Of a stretch of DNA of 64,000 nt, positions 26,434-38,272 are shown one piece after another. The position numbers and the translations under genes were made by a program. Source of the DNA: Dipylidium caninum (lineage: Eukaryota; Platyhelminthes; Cestoda; Cyclophyllidea; Dipylidiidae). Location: assembly GCA_017562135.1 (NCBI GenBank), contig QEYB01000062.1, positions 248,001 through 312,000 of the forward strand. The letters run 5' to 3'. Below the pieces are notes generated by a model, which did no database searches, was not told the origin of the DNA, and was given only the letters and a program-made list of their open reading frames with translations. Each line of letters opens with the position of its first letter. The first letter of the stretch is position 1.

Positions 26434-27720
26434 CTACCGCAGGTTGACGTAGAACTTGTAGACGTCTCGGTGGCCCTGCACCTTAGTCAGTATCTTCTTC
26501 CCGTAGTAATACCTGCGTGAAAGACGCGCGACATACAGGCGTTAAGCATCTCAGAATGCCGGCGGTGTGGTGAGGTGTGGTGTGAGGAAGGTGGAAAGAA
26601 GAAACGCGGCCCACCTTAGTGACCGTTTGAGATTCTCCTCGCTCATGTTGGGCTTGTGCTTCTTCTCGCCCCACAGTTGGGCGAGGAGGCGGGCGTTGGT
26701 GAGGCGGAAGATGCCCTCCTCCTTGCAGACCCATTCAATCACCGAGGGATTGCACTCCTCACTACTTAGACACTTCAGAAGGAACTGCCACAGTACGGGC
26801 GAATTTCTCATGCTCCGCTGCTCGGGACCGACGTTCACATCTGCAAAGTAACGGCATCCACTCGGTTAGAGTCGCTAGGAGGCCTTTCGTCGTTGCCTCG
26901 GAAGGAGCCTCTGACATGGAGGCGACCGTGGGTCAGTGTGGGGGCCGAAGCGGGCGGAGCACACCGCGTCCAGACAACTTGTGGCCTCCGAGGGTGTGCG
27001 AGGGACTTTCGGGCACCGCGCCAATGCCCGTGGAATGTGACAGAGCACTGCTGCACGCAGGACGGCAAAGTCTTGCCCTTTCGCCTCCGCCTTGGAAGAA
27101 ATCGCCCAATCACTAGGCGGAAATACTCAAACCTGACAAGCCGGGCTTTGGCGAAGTTCCCGGTAGGCGGGAGACTTAGGGCGCGATTACTGCGTGGTCA
27201 TTTGAAGGAGGGAGGGCACGATGGGGTGAGGAGGAGGAAGAGGAGGAGAGAGTGACAGGCAGTAACATACATTGAAAGAGGCCGGTATCCAGGGTACTCC
27301 CAGAGAACTTTTGTAAATGCTGCCTGAGGAAGGGGCCATCAACGATGTTCATTTCGTGGAGCTCGTTAAGCCTCTCGTGGCAATGGGCGAAGTTGAGGTC
27401 CTTGACCAGCGACACATTCGCCTTCATGGAGAGGTCGAGGGGCTGTTCCGTCGGTTTGCAGGCGGCCACTTCCTGGCTGGGCTGTGGGCGCGGCGGTGGT
27501 TGTTCCAACGGCTCGTATGTGTTGGCAGCGGTGGCAAAATAGTTCTTCAAGATTTGGTCGAGCAGCAGAACGTTCCCCAGACTCACTAAAATTGACAGGG
27601 AGGAGGAAGAGAGCTTGGGGAGGGAGGGAGGACGGAGCGGGGCAGGACGGGGCAGGGAAGGCCTTAGGCGCACACACACTTACGCAGTTGGAAGTCGACT
27701 TGCGAGTTGCCTTCAGCCAT
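26434..27720 (-). CDS. Small ETS-domain transcription factor (ETS gene A), 4 exons, 218 aa, with PLDLS motif
   Basis: The exons, in minus-strand order, are 27720-27684, 27585-27271, 26840-26615 and 26512-26434. Donors are GTAAGT, GTATGT and GTGGGC, with phases 1,1,2. ETS proteins bind GGAA/T sites in the nucleus. The ETS domain runs from about residue 134 (LWQFLL) through LAQLWG, the recognition helix with KRSLRYYY, and RDVYKF four residues from the end. Both DNA-contacting arginines of the helix are kept, but the usual Tyr in MNYEKL is replaced (MSEENL). The AQLWG...YYY...VYKF pattern and the extreme C-terminal position recall the ESE/ELF3-EHF group, but I see no Pointed domain. EQPLDLSMK at about 59-67 fits a CtBP-binding PxDLS motif. 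The first exon is only 37 nt; its ATG is supported by a fair context, by phase, and by the parallel structure of the neighbouring paralogue. Confidence 0.9.
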
Positions 27721-28986
27721 GACGTCGTTGCAGTCCACTCGTCTTCATTGCAGAAGCGGTGGAAGAGCAGAGTGGTATATGTGCAGACCTTGAGCCAATG
27801 GCTGGACCAGGTCTCTGAGCAATCAGTCATGCAAAAGCGGGGTCACCTCCATGAGCCAACAAACAGACAAACACACACACACGTACAGACATACATGGGT
27901 GCGTGTGCACGCACGAACGGCTTCTGGATCCCCACGCCTGGGCTCCAATGCATGCACGTGATTTACCGCACAAACCCGCTTATCGTACACGCCATGGGAG
28001 GCGGCCATCCGCCCCGCCTCCCCGCTCTCCTCCTCCTTCTCTTCGTCTTCTTCTGCATTCTCCGCTCTCCGGGCTCAGGCACGAAGCGCTCACGGCGGGG
28101 TCCCGACAGGAGCCTTCACGGCTCAGAGGAGGGGACGAGTCCATCACAGTTCGCCCAGGTGCGGAAGAGCCGCCACGAATGTCTTGGGGTACTTGCCACC
28201 TCGCGCATCCACGAGTCCTGGAGGAACAGACTAAACAGAGGTTTAAGTGGCGTATTTCCTCCAACCTGCGAGCCAGGACGCGCACGTTTCGGCTCCTTTG
28301 CCGACGCTGTTCCATTGAGGCGTAGGTGAAACCACGTCGACCTGGTCGTGACCTCACCGAAGCCGGAAATGGCGTGGGCAACCAACTCGCTGGCTGCCTT
28401 GACGATGGCTGCAAGCGGGGGCAGAAGGAGGCAGAGGAAGAGCAGTGAGTGAACCCAGTGACCGATCAGACGCTTCTGTGGCCAGTCATGCATGGCATTC
28501 TGTCCGCTGAAACTCCGGCGGGTCGTCCACAAAGGCCTTCTCGACACCTAAGGGAGGGTGCCGGTTGTCACGGTGTGTTTTAAAGCACTGCTGCTGATCC
28601 TCGCTCGGAGAATATGTGTTTGTGATCCCATTTTACTTACAATTGTGAGCATTTTCAGGCGGAATTTAGTAATTGTAGTGTTGTTACAATTGGTTCTGTT
28701 GAGCTGCTTCTGGACGCCACACCGAGTGGTGTCTTTTCCTCGACACTGGAGCCGACAGTGGCGCCTGCGTGGCGCAGCGCACCTCATCGGAGGGCCGCCG
28801 ACCCGCCAGCGCCCCGTGGCGGTGCCGTGCGCGCCTCCTCAGCCCCCAACCGCTCACGAGCGCACACGCCTCACCGAAGTGGAAACTTTGCAACTCATAA
28901 ACAGAGTCGAATAGCCTCGCCCCCGCCGAGGAGGCTAGAAGGCGTATATAAGGCGAGAGTGGCTCACACTGTGGCAGCCCCTTGAT
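27721..28986. promoter_or_regulatory. Shared intergenic region between divergent ETS genes
   Basis: These 1266 bp separate the two start codons. The region should contain both promoters. It includes the TATA-like box of the plus-strand gene near 28945, a weaker ATATA on the minus strand near 27776-27782 upstream of gene A, and a CA microsatellite near 27870-27882. Minus-strand open frames at about 28116-28547 look partly protein-like but could not be joined in phase to gene A. Confidence 0.6.
28945..28951 (+). promoter_or_regulatory. TATA box of ETS gene B
   Basis: TATATAA followed by GG lies about 40 bp upstream of the ATG at 28987. This spacing would put transcription start only about 10-15 bp before the start codon, so the 5' UTR would be very short. 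A start slightly further downstream is also possible. Confidence 0.5.
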
Positions 28987-29905
28987 ATGTACTGTGACAA
29001 CGGCAAAAGTAAGATCTCGCGCTTGCTCCATACGTTCGCACCACACACATCCACTCGCGCCTCAAGCCACCGCATCACGCCACGTCGCAGCACGCGTTTG
29101 CTCACACTGCCTGCCCCCTCCCGCCGTTCACTCGCACTTCACCTTCTTTTTCTTCTTCTCCCTCCTCTTCCAGCACTGGCGGAGAACTTCTCTCTGTGGC
29201 TTAACGTCTTCTCCACGGGAGCCTACTTGGAGGACAGCCTCGACCAGCCCTTGGATCTTTCCATCAAACGGGCCACCGATTACCACGACATTGACACCGG
29301 TAGCAACAGCGGTTGCAGCAGCGCCAGCAGCGGCAGCAGCAGCGACATTAGCTACGGCAACGACGACCAGGCCGATGAGGAGGCTGAGAGGAATGAGGAT
29401 CTGCAACTCTACGACTTGCTGGATGAAAACCCAAAAATCACTGGTTAGTTCGTCGCGGTCATCTTCACCGCCCAGCCTTTCCACCCTCATGTTCGAGAGA
29501 TTATTCCTCTCCCACCTGCATGCCTTCTGTAGAGACGCCTCTGAAGAATCGGAGCACACCGGTTCTGTGGCAGTTTCTGCTCATGTGCCTGAGCAGCGAG
29601 CAGTGCAACCCCAGCCTCATCGAATGGGTCTGCAAGGAGAATGCGACTTTCCAATTGAAGAATGTCAACGCTCTAGCGAGCCTTTGGGGCCAAATCAAGA
29701 AGAGGCCGCGGATGAATGCCGACCACTTCAAGCGCTCTCTAAGGTAGGTCCCCGATCCCGCCGCCCCCCTCCCCGCTCCTGCTCGCTTGCGCCCCCGCCG
29801 CCCCAGAGCCTCACGCCCTCCGTCTTCGCCGACAGGTCCTACTACGCACGGAACATCCTGAGGCGCATCGAGGGCTACCTGGACACCTACCAGTTCATCA
29901 TGTGA
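28987..29905 (+). CDS. Small ETS-domain transcription factor (ETS gene B), 4 exons, 190 aa, with PLDLS motif
   Basis: The exons are 28987-29008, 29174-29443, 29533-29743 and 29836-29905. Donors are GTAAGA, GTTAGT and GTAGGT, with phases 1,1,2, identical to gene A. Exon 1 is 22 nt and encodes MYCDNGK plus one base. Exon 2 carries DQPLDLSIK (about 31-39), a CtBP-type PxDLS motif, followed by a Ser/Gly run and an acidic stretch. The ETS domain starts at about residue 109 (LWQFLL), shares CLSSE.CNPS and IEWVCKE with gene A, and ends with TYQFIM at the C terminus. It is more diverged than A: the helix reads KRSLRSYY (first Tyr to Ser), and the motif before it is RMNADHF. Both helix arginines are kept. 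Sequence and structure mark it as an inverted paralogue of gene A. AATAAA follows at 30066. Confidence 0.92.
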
Positions 29906-30065
29906 AACTCCATCAACCCTTCCTAAGTGGGCATTTAGTAACCAGAGACCTTTTCTACGTTTTGATATTCCTTTTCTTCACCCTTTTACCTTCCCTCGCT
30001 ATTTTGTTCTACTTTGACATTATTCACAGATAATTTGGCACGCATGTGTACAAATAGGCATATTT

Positions 30066-30071
30066 AATAAA
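30066..30071 (+). terminator. AATAAA polyadenylation signal of ETS gene B
   Basis: A canonical hexamer lies about 160 bp after the TGA. Confidence 0.65.
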
Positions 30072-30180
30072 GAGAGCACCCATCCACGCCTCTCGTTATG
30101 CCTCCTTTCCCCCCGAGGTGCGGGGGCTCCTGCTCCTCGTCGTCACGGCCTGCGCTCACGCAGGCGCTGCTCTTCACTCC

Positions 30181-30196
30181 ACACACACACACACAC
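30181..30196. repeat. (AC)8 microsatellite
   Basis: Uninterrupted dinucleotide repeat just after the ETS-B polyadenylation signal. Confidence 0.9.
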
Positions 30197-31256
30197 TCCG
30201 GAGACGGTTGCACATTAAGTTGAGGGGCGTGTGAAGTCGAGAGGTGTGGAAATTTTCCCCATTCAAATGCCGCATGGAATTTATCTGGCAGACAGTGAGG
30301 CCGCCTCTGACACAGACGGTGGCCTTTCAAGGAGAGATGCTGCTCACCCTTGCCTCACGCTGCTTCGATTGTGTGGGCGAGTTAGCCACAAACCGATCCG
30401 GGCGCCTGGTGGCTGCGGGGATGGCGCAATCGGGCTGGGAGACACGGTCCTCCCTCGCCGCCGTGGCGGCCTGCTCGGCGGGAGTGCGGACGTGAGCCGT
30501 CGCTGCCAGCGCGGCGACGCGCGATGGGGAGAGGCCACGCGCCTCGGGCCACAATGCGAAGGCGTGCGTGTCACTCGCGAACTGGTGCGGAGCGCCTAAG
30601 TCAGACGGGTGAGGAAAGCGCAACCCAGTGCAAAGAATCGCGTCGCGGCTACACAGCGAGGCAAAGTGAGTGAACTATGCAAGTGGAGCCATTAGGCGTG
30701 GTACCGACGGATGCCATTGGAAAGGTGGTAAACACTGGCTTGTTTTGCACAGAGTCAACGCTCATGGCTGCCGGAGGGCACCGTGTTGACGAGGACTTTA
30801 TCTCAAGCATAAGGTGCCACTGGCAGGCAGGAATTACTTGCTGACACCAGAGCCACACGTATACATGCGTAAGCAGGCGTTGGTCGGGGAGCGGGGAGCG
30901 GCACCAGGTCGTCACCGCGTCGCCTCGCCGCTGGTCTGCGCCAGTGTCGGCCAACCGCCGGTCCGCGGAGCGCTTGCCAGGGCGGTGAGAGAAGCACCGC
31001 AGAGATGCAACGCAGTCTCCTTGGAGGCCGGGGCATGCAACAACGGCAACAAGCCCCCCCCTCCAGTCGTAAATGCGCTTTCTCTTCCGAGCAATGAGCG
31101 CCCGTTCTGACAGGCGCTGCGGGTAGCGTCGTGTTGGTGAGCCTCTAACATGCTCTTTACTAAGCAAATGCTGGGGATGCGGTTGACAAGGCGATTGGAG
31201 GAGGCGAGGCAGCACTCATTTGCTCTGTTTTCAATGAAACTGGAAGGAAACGGCTC

Positions 31257-31293
31257 ATCATGATGATGACGATGATGATGACGCTGATGATGC
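31257..31293. repeat. Imperfect (GAT)n microsatellite
   Basis: About a dozen GAT-type triplets with GAC interruptions. They lie in no supported coding frame. Confidence 0.85.
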
Positions 31294-34200
31294 AGGTGAA
31301 TGTGAAGAAGGCTGATCAATGGGAACACCCTATGACAGAACTTCCTTCGAGCAGCCAAGATTGAATCGTCATTCACACACGCACGCGTGATTAACTGACA
31401 GCAGTCATGGATGCGCACGCAGAGCACTCACCAGGCGGTTGGAACCACGTCGACGTGGAGCAGCAGCAGCAGTGGCGGCGGCTGGCTCACTGGCTGACTG
31501 ACCTCGTAGTTCTGAGCGGTTACCGCAGCGAATCCCGCTGCCGATGTGGACGGCGAGGCCGAATGGCGCCGCCAGTAGCGAGCTCCTGCGACCACCTCCT
31601 GCCAAGTTGATGAGCAGATGAAGTGCGAGGCCAAATTAATCATCGCACACTTCAACGTCCTGTTTCGACAGGTCTGTGCAAATGCGCGGTGCGTTGCCAA
31701 AGGCGGCTCGGTCACCGTCTTTTGCATGCAACCGCTGGCGTGCGAGAGGAACCGCCGCCCCGCTGCCCCACCGCGTCTCGAGGCAGCAGCGCAGATGCAC
31801 GTGCTCCAGCAAAGAGAACTGGGGACCCTCGATGCGTTTTAGGCGGCTCTCTCACTCGACGTTGGCGAGGAGTCTCTCGACAACCTAGCGAGAGGTCAAC
31901 ATCATTCCTGGTTATCCCTAGCACTGTCAGCCAGGCAAAGCCTTGCCTCGAAGCGCAACAACACTCGTCCCGCTGTGCCGCGACTGCGACCTCCTGAATC
32001 GCGAGTCACAGCCCTCCGGTGAATCAGGGGTGGCTACTCTTCTTCCAACAACTGCTGCTTTGGCTTTCGCAAAAACATCCGTAGCAACGCTGAATACAGG
32101 CCACGGAGGCCAGATTTCTTGTCTTCTGGGAATTAGAAGGTTCGTACACCCGTGCGTGTACGACAATTCCCCGGAAGGCGACGGCCTAGCGTTTATTCCA
32201 GTTAGGCGGCGGTGAGGATCAGCCAAAGCGTTATACTTGCGGCGCCACGAGGCTCCACCAAACGAGGAATGTCCTCCTGCCACACAAACAGGCCTTAAAG
32301 TGCACAAAACTTTGGTACTAGGAAATTTCCACTTGCGTGGCGGAGATGCGGCACAATAAGGCTTGTGATAGTTTTTTACGCACCTTCGCACGCGCACTTT
32401 TGTGACTCAACGACGCGACGGAGCTACTCGGGAAGTCGATCCGAGTCGTGGAAGGACACATCGTCGTGCTGCTCAGCCCTCGCACTTTTACGTTTGCCCT
32501 GCCTCTCACAAACACGCACATGCGTATGTGTGTGTGACAGGAATGAAAACGGCGGCGTGAGGGGAGAAGAGGTGACTTGGGCCGAGGTGAGCACGCGGCA
32601 GGCACCACCAGCCCTGCGAGCGGCTGCGTGGCGAAGGGCCGTGGCGGGGAGGATGAGGACCGGCCATCGCCCCCCATCGTCGCCCAGGGAACACGTCACA
32701 TGTCGTCGCAAGGCGGCCCTTAAACGGTAAACTTCTGTTTACCTCACCTACGTTGGGCAGTTAGGCTAGGACAGGTCTCGTCCGCATTGCTCGGGCCGAA
32801 TTTCACCGACCTGAGGTGGCCAGTTGGCCAGAAATCCGCTTTACACTTTACAACAGAGGAGGTGGATGAGAACGGCAGCGTCGTTTTCTTCTCACGTCGT
32901 CATCTCGCAAGCTTTTAGCAGCCTGGAACCTTTCGTTTAGTCATCAGCTTGAAAGCAACAACGCTGGAAGGGGACGATGAGACAGCTCAGGCATCTCTGC
33001 ACCTCAGAGCGGACTTGACTGCTTGCCGCGGAGTAGCCCGCCGAAGGCTGCGCTCCAAGGTGGAACTGCAACCCCGAGAATTTAGAAGAGAAGCCCGGAA
33101 GAGTCACAGACTCAACTTCTGTCGAAGTTAAACCGGCCGTGAGGGCTTGAGTGAACCACAAGGAGTCGCGCTGGGTGCCGCGGGACGACCAATACAGGGG
33201 CTGTGGAACTTTTCCCCCTCATCCGACGAATTTCCTCCCAAAGTGCCAGTTCTGTTGACACAGAAGCCTCAAAAATTACATTGCGAGACTTTAACTATAC
33301 CTTTTCACGTCGAGAAGAGTTTTAAGTGACACGAAGGAATGTAGGCTTCACCTCCTTTCCGACCCGCCAAACTTGCCATAAGGTGAAATGACAAGCCCCA
33401 GCTCTGGAATACTTCCCCATGTCTTCGGTGAATAGTTCTACCATAAAATCTCGCAAAACTCGCGATTATCCCCGCTGGTGTGCAATTCTCAACAGATTTT
33501 GCGCCGTCCTTTGAGGAGGGAGAAGGGCGAAAAATCAAAATGTGGTATTATTCGCGTGGCATGAATGCGTGTTGACTGACAGTTTAATGACGAAAATGCC
33601 TGAGTGACTCTCCGAGAGAGGCAGACGCGCACACAAAAAGTCCCCAACTCATCTGAATCTCTTGTAAGGTGGGTGAGCCGGCGCCAGACAGAGAATGTCC
33701 TAAAGTGGAAGCGCTGCGGGCCTTGTGGGGGAGACGGGGTGGCTCGCGGCTTCGGGGACTCGTGGCTGGTCTGCTGGAGCGCCGAGATCGGTTCACAGCT
33801 TCACGAGCTTGTCTGGCCGAACTCGGAAAAGCGAGTATAAGCGAAAGAGAACAGGGCCGACGGCAGTCATTTCGTGCGTCCCGGAGAGGCGGGCGTCGGG
33901 TGCCCCCTCGCACGCCTGCCTCGGCCAGACTGCCAGCCGATAAGTCCGCTTTTTACTTTAAGACTGCATGCAGGTGACCTCCATTAGCTGTAAGCAGGGA
34001 AGGCACTTTGGTGCTTGCTCTGTACCCACGAAGCAGTGGAGAAGACGGCATTTCAGTGCAGGCAACTGACGTTCAGTGAATAAAAGCATTGACACGTACA
34101 CATATGCGCTCACCCGCACGCCGTGCGTGTCACGAGGCTGCTGTTTTTGACCTTGTTTTGACGTGAAGTTGCACTAAATTCCGCAATTCCACTGTCAACA

Positions 34201-37200
34201 CGCGTGACCGCCTGTGTTGCTGCCTCCGCCTCGGCCGACGTCGACTGCTCCACGGTGCGGCTGAGCCTTGCCCCCGCAGTGTCGCCTTCCAGAAGTGGTA
34301 CTGAAAGGCGGCGCTAATGTGTTCAGACGTGGTTACTTAGGCGATGTTGACATAAGTTGTTCGATACAAGGTCGCACCTACCTACTCGACATCCTCTTCG
34401 CCTCGGCTGCTGCGGTTTGGAGAAACGTTTGATAGGCTGCAACATCACCTCAAGCGGCGTTTTCATGCACTTTGGAGCCTAACCACGCCAAAAGTCCAGG
34501 AAGTGGCCTCCTCCACCCTGTTTCTTTCCTGAACGGACATGTGAATGTGAGGCCATCATGCCAGAAACATCGTCTCACCCAGTGTTTATAAGAGCAAGAC
34601 TGCAAGTCTACCACCGCAGGGGAGTGAGCAGACACAATTCAGGTCTGCCACAGTCGTGTCGCTGCACGTGGTGCCAAAACGCACACAATACACGAAGCCC
34701 CGGAGGGGTGTGCCGCGTCCCCTCGCTGGCGGCTTTGCAGATTCCAGTCTGACGCCACAAATGCCCGCTGGAGGCACGCATCTCCAGCGGAGGCCCGAAG
34801 CCTCGGACATCGGGGCTGCGGACGAAGCGGCGGGCGGTTAAGTCGTCCGCCACGACCAGCCAGTAGCAGTGCGAGTCGCTGGAGAGGCCTGCCTGCGCTC
34901 CTCTTGAAAGGGGCGAGGACCGTAAGTGCTCTAAGAAACTGGCAGGAGCGGAAGGAAGAAGAATTTATTGCTTTAAAGGATATGGTGCGAACCCTGGATG
35001 GGTTGCACAAAGTTGTGCTTCGCTAGAGAGGCCGCTCTACGATATTTACGCAAGTGTGAGATAAATCACCGCCGTGGTAATCTAATTTTTGTGGCGGTGG
35101 CGGTTTCTGCGGTACACAAGCACCGCGCAAGCCGATTTTCCGTTGTGCAGACATAGAAGGCGCCCCGATCATCCTCGCTTTCGAGATGGACTTGTGCTGG
35201 CAAACAGCACCTCGAAAAAGGACGACATCGGCGACGTGTCTCGGGGGAATGTTCACTTGCCATAGTGGAACGCGGTTGGTCAGAGCTTTTATCTCAATCA
35301 CTTCGACGCCCATAAATTTTACAAGGTTTTTATCCACTCAGGGACGTTTGCTCCGCCGCGACTAACAACTCCACCCCAGATTCACGTGCGATCAGCATTT
35401 GCTAGAAGGCCTCCAAGCACCCAGTGGTTGCACCAACTCGCGTCGCGTCAATGGACGCCGGGCAGCCTGGGTGGAGCGGTGGGCCTTGGGGCTGCGGGAC
35501 CCCGCGCCCAACGGGACTAGACTTGGTGGTGGGAACCCGTCGAAGACAAAACGACCTCGTCTGGCGTAGCTACTCGACCGCTATAGGGTCAAAGCTCTTC
35601 CTCCCCGTTTGCTCTCCCCGAGGGCCTGGCGCGGATTCGGCATTAGTAGAGAGTTAATCACGCGGTTACCCACGTTTGTGCACCCTCGATTTCTCTTGGC
35701 ACTTCACGGTCAAGTGGTGACAAGCGGTGAATTAACCCCTGGATAAGACTCGAAACCTCCAAGGTGGATTTACCCTCGACTAGGTTCAGGGAACGTCCGA
35801 CTCTGTGGCGGGGGCCTCGTAGGAGGGCCACACAACGAGGTGAGGAGGGAGGCAGGCGGAGAAGGAGAACAGGCACCCTATCGGACACCAAACCGGTGTC
35901 TGCTCCAGAGTGGGCCGAGTGCTTCATGCCCTCTTCACCCGACCGCCTGCGTGCTCGTCATTCCACTGAGGTAGCGAATGAAAAAAACCCAGTTGCCTAA
36001 CTAAAAGTCTGCCTTTCATGCAGAGTCGTGGCGTGAATAATTAACTGCTTTCTCTCTCACCTCAACTTTCTCGATGAAATCTGAGTGACAAGCGTTTGAC
36101 TATGCTCCACCCAACGTCTCGCCTCAGCGCTGCACACGCAAATTCTCATCTGATCACCGCGACATTTACTACTTCGTCGGTGACCGCCTTGCCGCGTCGT
36201 TTAGCTGATGGCTTTGCCGCCACACGCGAGGCTGCTTGGTGAGGCTTCGCCCGCCTGAAGCACCTCCGTGGCCCCTGCAGAAGCAGTTTTTCTTTTCCCA
36301 CCAGCACTCACGAGGGCCGGTGTGAGGCATCATGTGGTAGATTAAAGGTACTGCTCTCCTTCACGCATCCCTTGCTGGCAAATCCATCACATGCCATCGT
36401 GGGATTTGGTTGGTGAGAGGCCGGGAAAGTGCCCACCAAGCACTTTGCGAAGCGGAGAAGTCTACCGGCGAGGGGAGGAAGTGCGGTCGGCACGACTGCG
36501 TGGAGAAAAAATTCACTCCCCTGTGAAAATTCTTAAGTGTTTCTCTTCGTGCTGGCGCTGGGCCGATGCTTTTCTGGCCGGAGGAGCTCACGAGTCTGCT
36601 TGTTTTTGAAGCGACGAGAACCCCGAGTCTCACGGGCTTATGCGCGACACTTCTGCCGGAGCGAGGCAGAGCAGGGGACCCTTGTGTTGTCGCCCTCAAT
36701 TTGCCTTGCGTGATAAAAAGGCTGATTGAGACTCCAACGTCCCCCTCCTTGCAATTACACAGGATTTAGGCTAAAAAAGCGTAACCCTTCACATTGCTCT
36801 ACCAAACCAATTAGGCTCCATGCTAGTCGCCATGAGTCTTCGTGTGGCGTGGAGGATCTGCACATGCCCACGTTCAAGCTCGCAATTTCCGACTCCCTCG
36901 ACGGAGGACGCTGACGCTACCTGGCTCAAGTCGAGACACGCTATCTCACTCGACCAGAAGGTCCTCCGTTGCGCTGCAGGTCGGCGACAATGCTTATGGG
37001 ACCGTAGAGTGTGTGGCAGAAGAACTCCTGAAGTTGAAGTGCCCGCGGAGTTCACCCCGCGGCCATGCGGACTGCAGAGCGTGGACGCCGAAATCGCTGT
37101 GGACGGCGAACAAGCAGGACGAGGCAGAGTCGATGGTGATGGTGTGCATTTTGCGGTGTTCCTTCGAAAGGAACAAAGAATCCGATTCCCGTGTGAAGGT

Positions 37201-37310
37201 CATTGAGGGCAAAATTCATGCGGGCCCCACTGCCCCAATACTGGCAGACAGGCTCACCTCCCCCTCGACCCCAGTCCCCGCGAGCGGCCTCCATCAGGAG
37301 GGACCGGGAA

Positions 37311-37328
37311 CCCCCCCCCCCCCCCCCC
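37311..37328. repeat. C18 homopolymer run
   Basis: Eighteen consecutive C. One of several long G/C homopolymers in the window; its length is likely to be unreliable in the assembly. Confidence 0.85.
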
Positions 37329-38272
37329 TCCCTCGGGAGCGCCTACTGACGTTAATGAAAGTCAGCAATCACCTAAGATGGCAGGGCTGAAGGCACTCTC
37401 CTTGCCGTTACCGACTCTTCTTGCCTCCTCCCCTCCTCCCTCCCTTTCCAGCGCGCATCCCACCGCGTGAATCAACTCGGCTGCTGCGTAAATATCGCGT
37501 ATACTGCGCGAAACTATCTTCTCTTATGAGAGAATGTCATTTGCTCATTTCCTCTTTCAGACGCGTCAGGGTCTCCGCGAATGACAACTTGCAGTTGCCT
37601 GCAGGGCCATCGCGAGTGCGCACTCGACGCGTTTACGGCTTTCTGCGCCGCCGCCCGACGTCTGCGTGGTCCCCTCGAAAGTCGCCGCTTCATTTTAGGC
37701 ACTGCAGTGTTCCGATGTTTCTGCTAATTGTCACCGCGGTGTTTCGCATAGCTCCACGGAGTTAGACGGTCTTGACACGCGAAAAGTCATCCCAGTACGG
37801 TCTCGAGTAAATCGACCGACTCTAAGTTGAGATACAAAGGCGGGTTTGTTCGCGGTGTTGCGAACTCTTTGAGGAGTTCAGGTATACACTAAGTAAAAAA
37901 TGATTTGTAATTTCTTTAAAATTTAGTTCTCAAAGATAAGAATGCACCTATCTCGCATGACATCGACACAGCGCCTCGAGAGGACGTTGTCCCGGACCGG
38001 AGGGAGCCCGCCGTCCTCCTGCACCCAATGCGGAGACGTCGTCCTCTGTCGCGTTCGCCCCACCGCGGCTGACGTGACGCGCCGCCGGGGCAGGGACCGG
38101 GAGGGAGGCTGCACCCGGCAGGCCATAAAGCACATTATTCACCATTACTTGCATAAAGAAGTACCAAGAGGTGGCGAGGGAGGAATGACAGGGTGTTGTG
38201 CAATAGCCCTAAATCAACTGTTCAGTTGACAATGGCAATAAGCAAATGGCAACCAATCACCGAGTGTCGGGT

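Larger units (their letters stand above)
29906..38272. other. Gene-poor GC-rich region
   Basis: Beyond the ETS-B 3' UTR I find no exon with a recognisable motif. There are many overlapping ORFs of 60-190 codons on both strands, as expected in GC-rich DNA with few stops. It contains CA repeats (30181-30196), a GAT repeat (31257-31293), a TG tract near 32524-32535 and a C18 run (37311-37328). Regulatory elements for the ETS pair could lie here, but none is identifiable by eye. Confidence 0.5.

Noticed and set aside
27740..28547. Minus-strand frames upstream of ETS gene A that resemble fragments of a Pointed (PNT) domain, e.g. HDWPQKRLIGHWV and AALPHLGEL
   Set aside because: They need several non-matching splice phases or cross in-frame stops. 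Gene A is complete without them and matches the exon plan of gene B, which has no PNT exon.
30649..31215. 188-codon minus-strand open frame
   Set aside because: No motif, irregular composition, overlapped by open frames on the other strand in GC-rich DNA, and no splice context.
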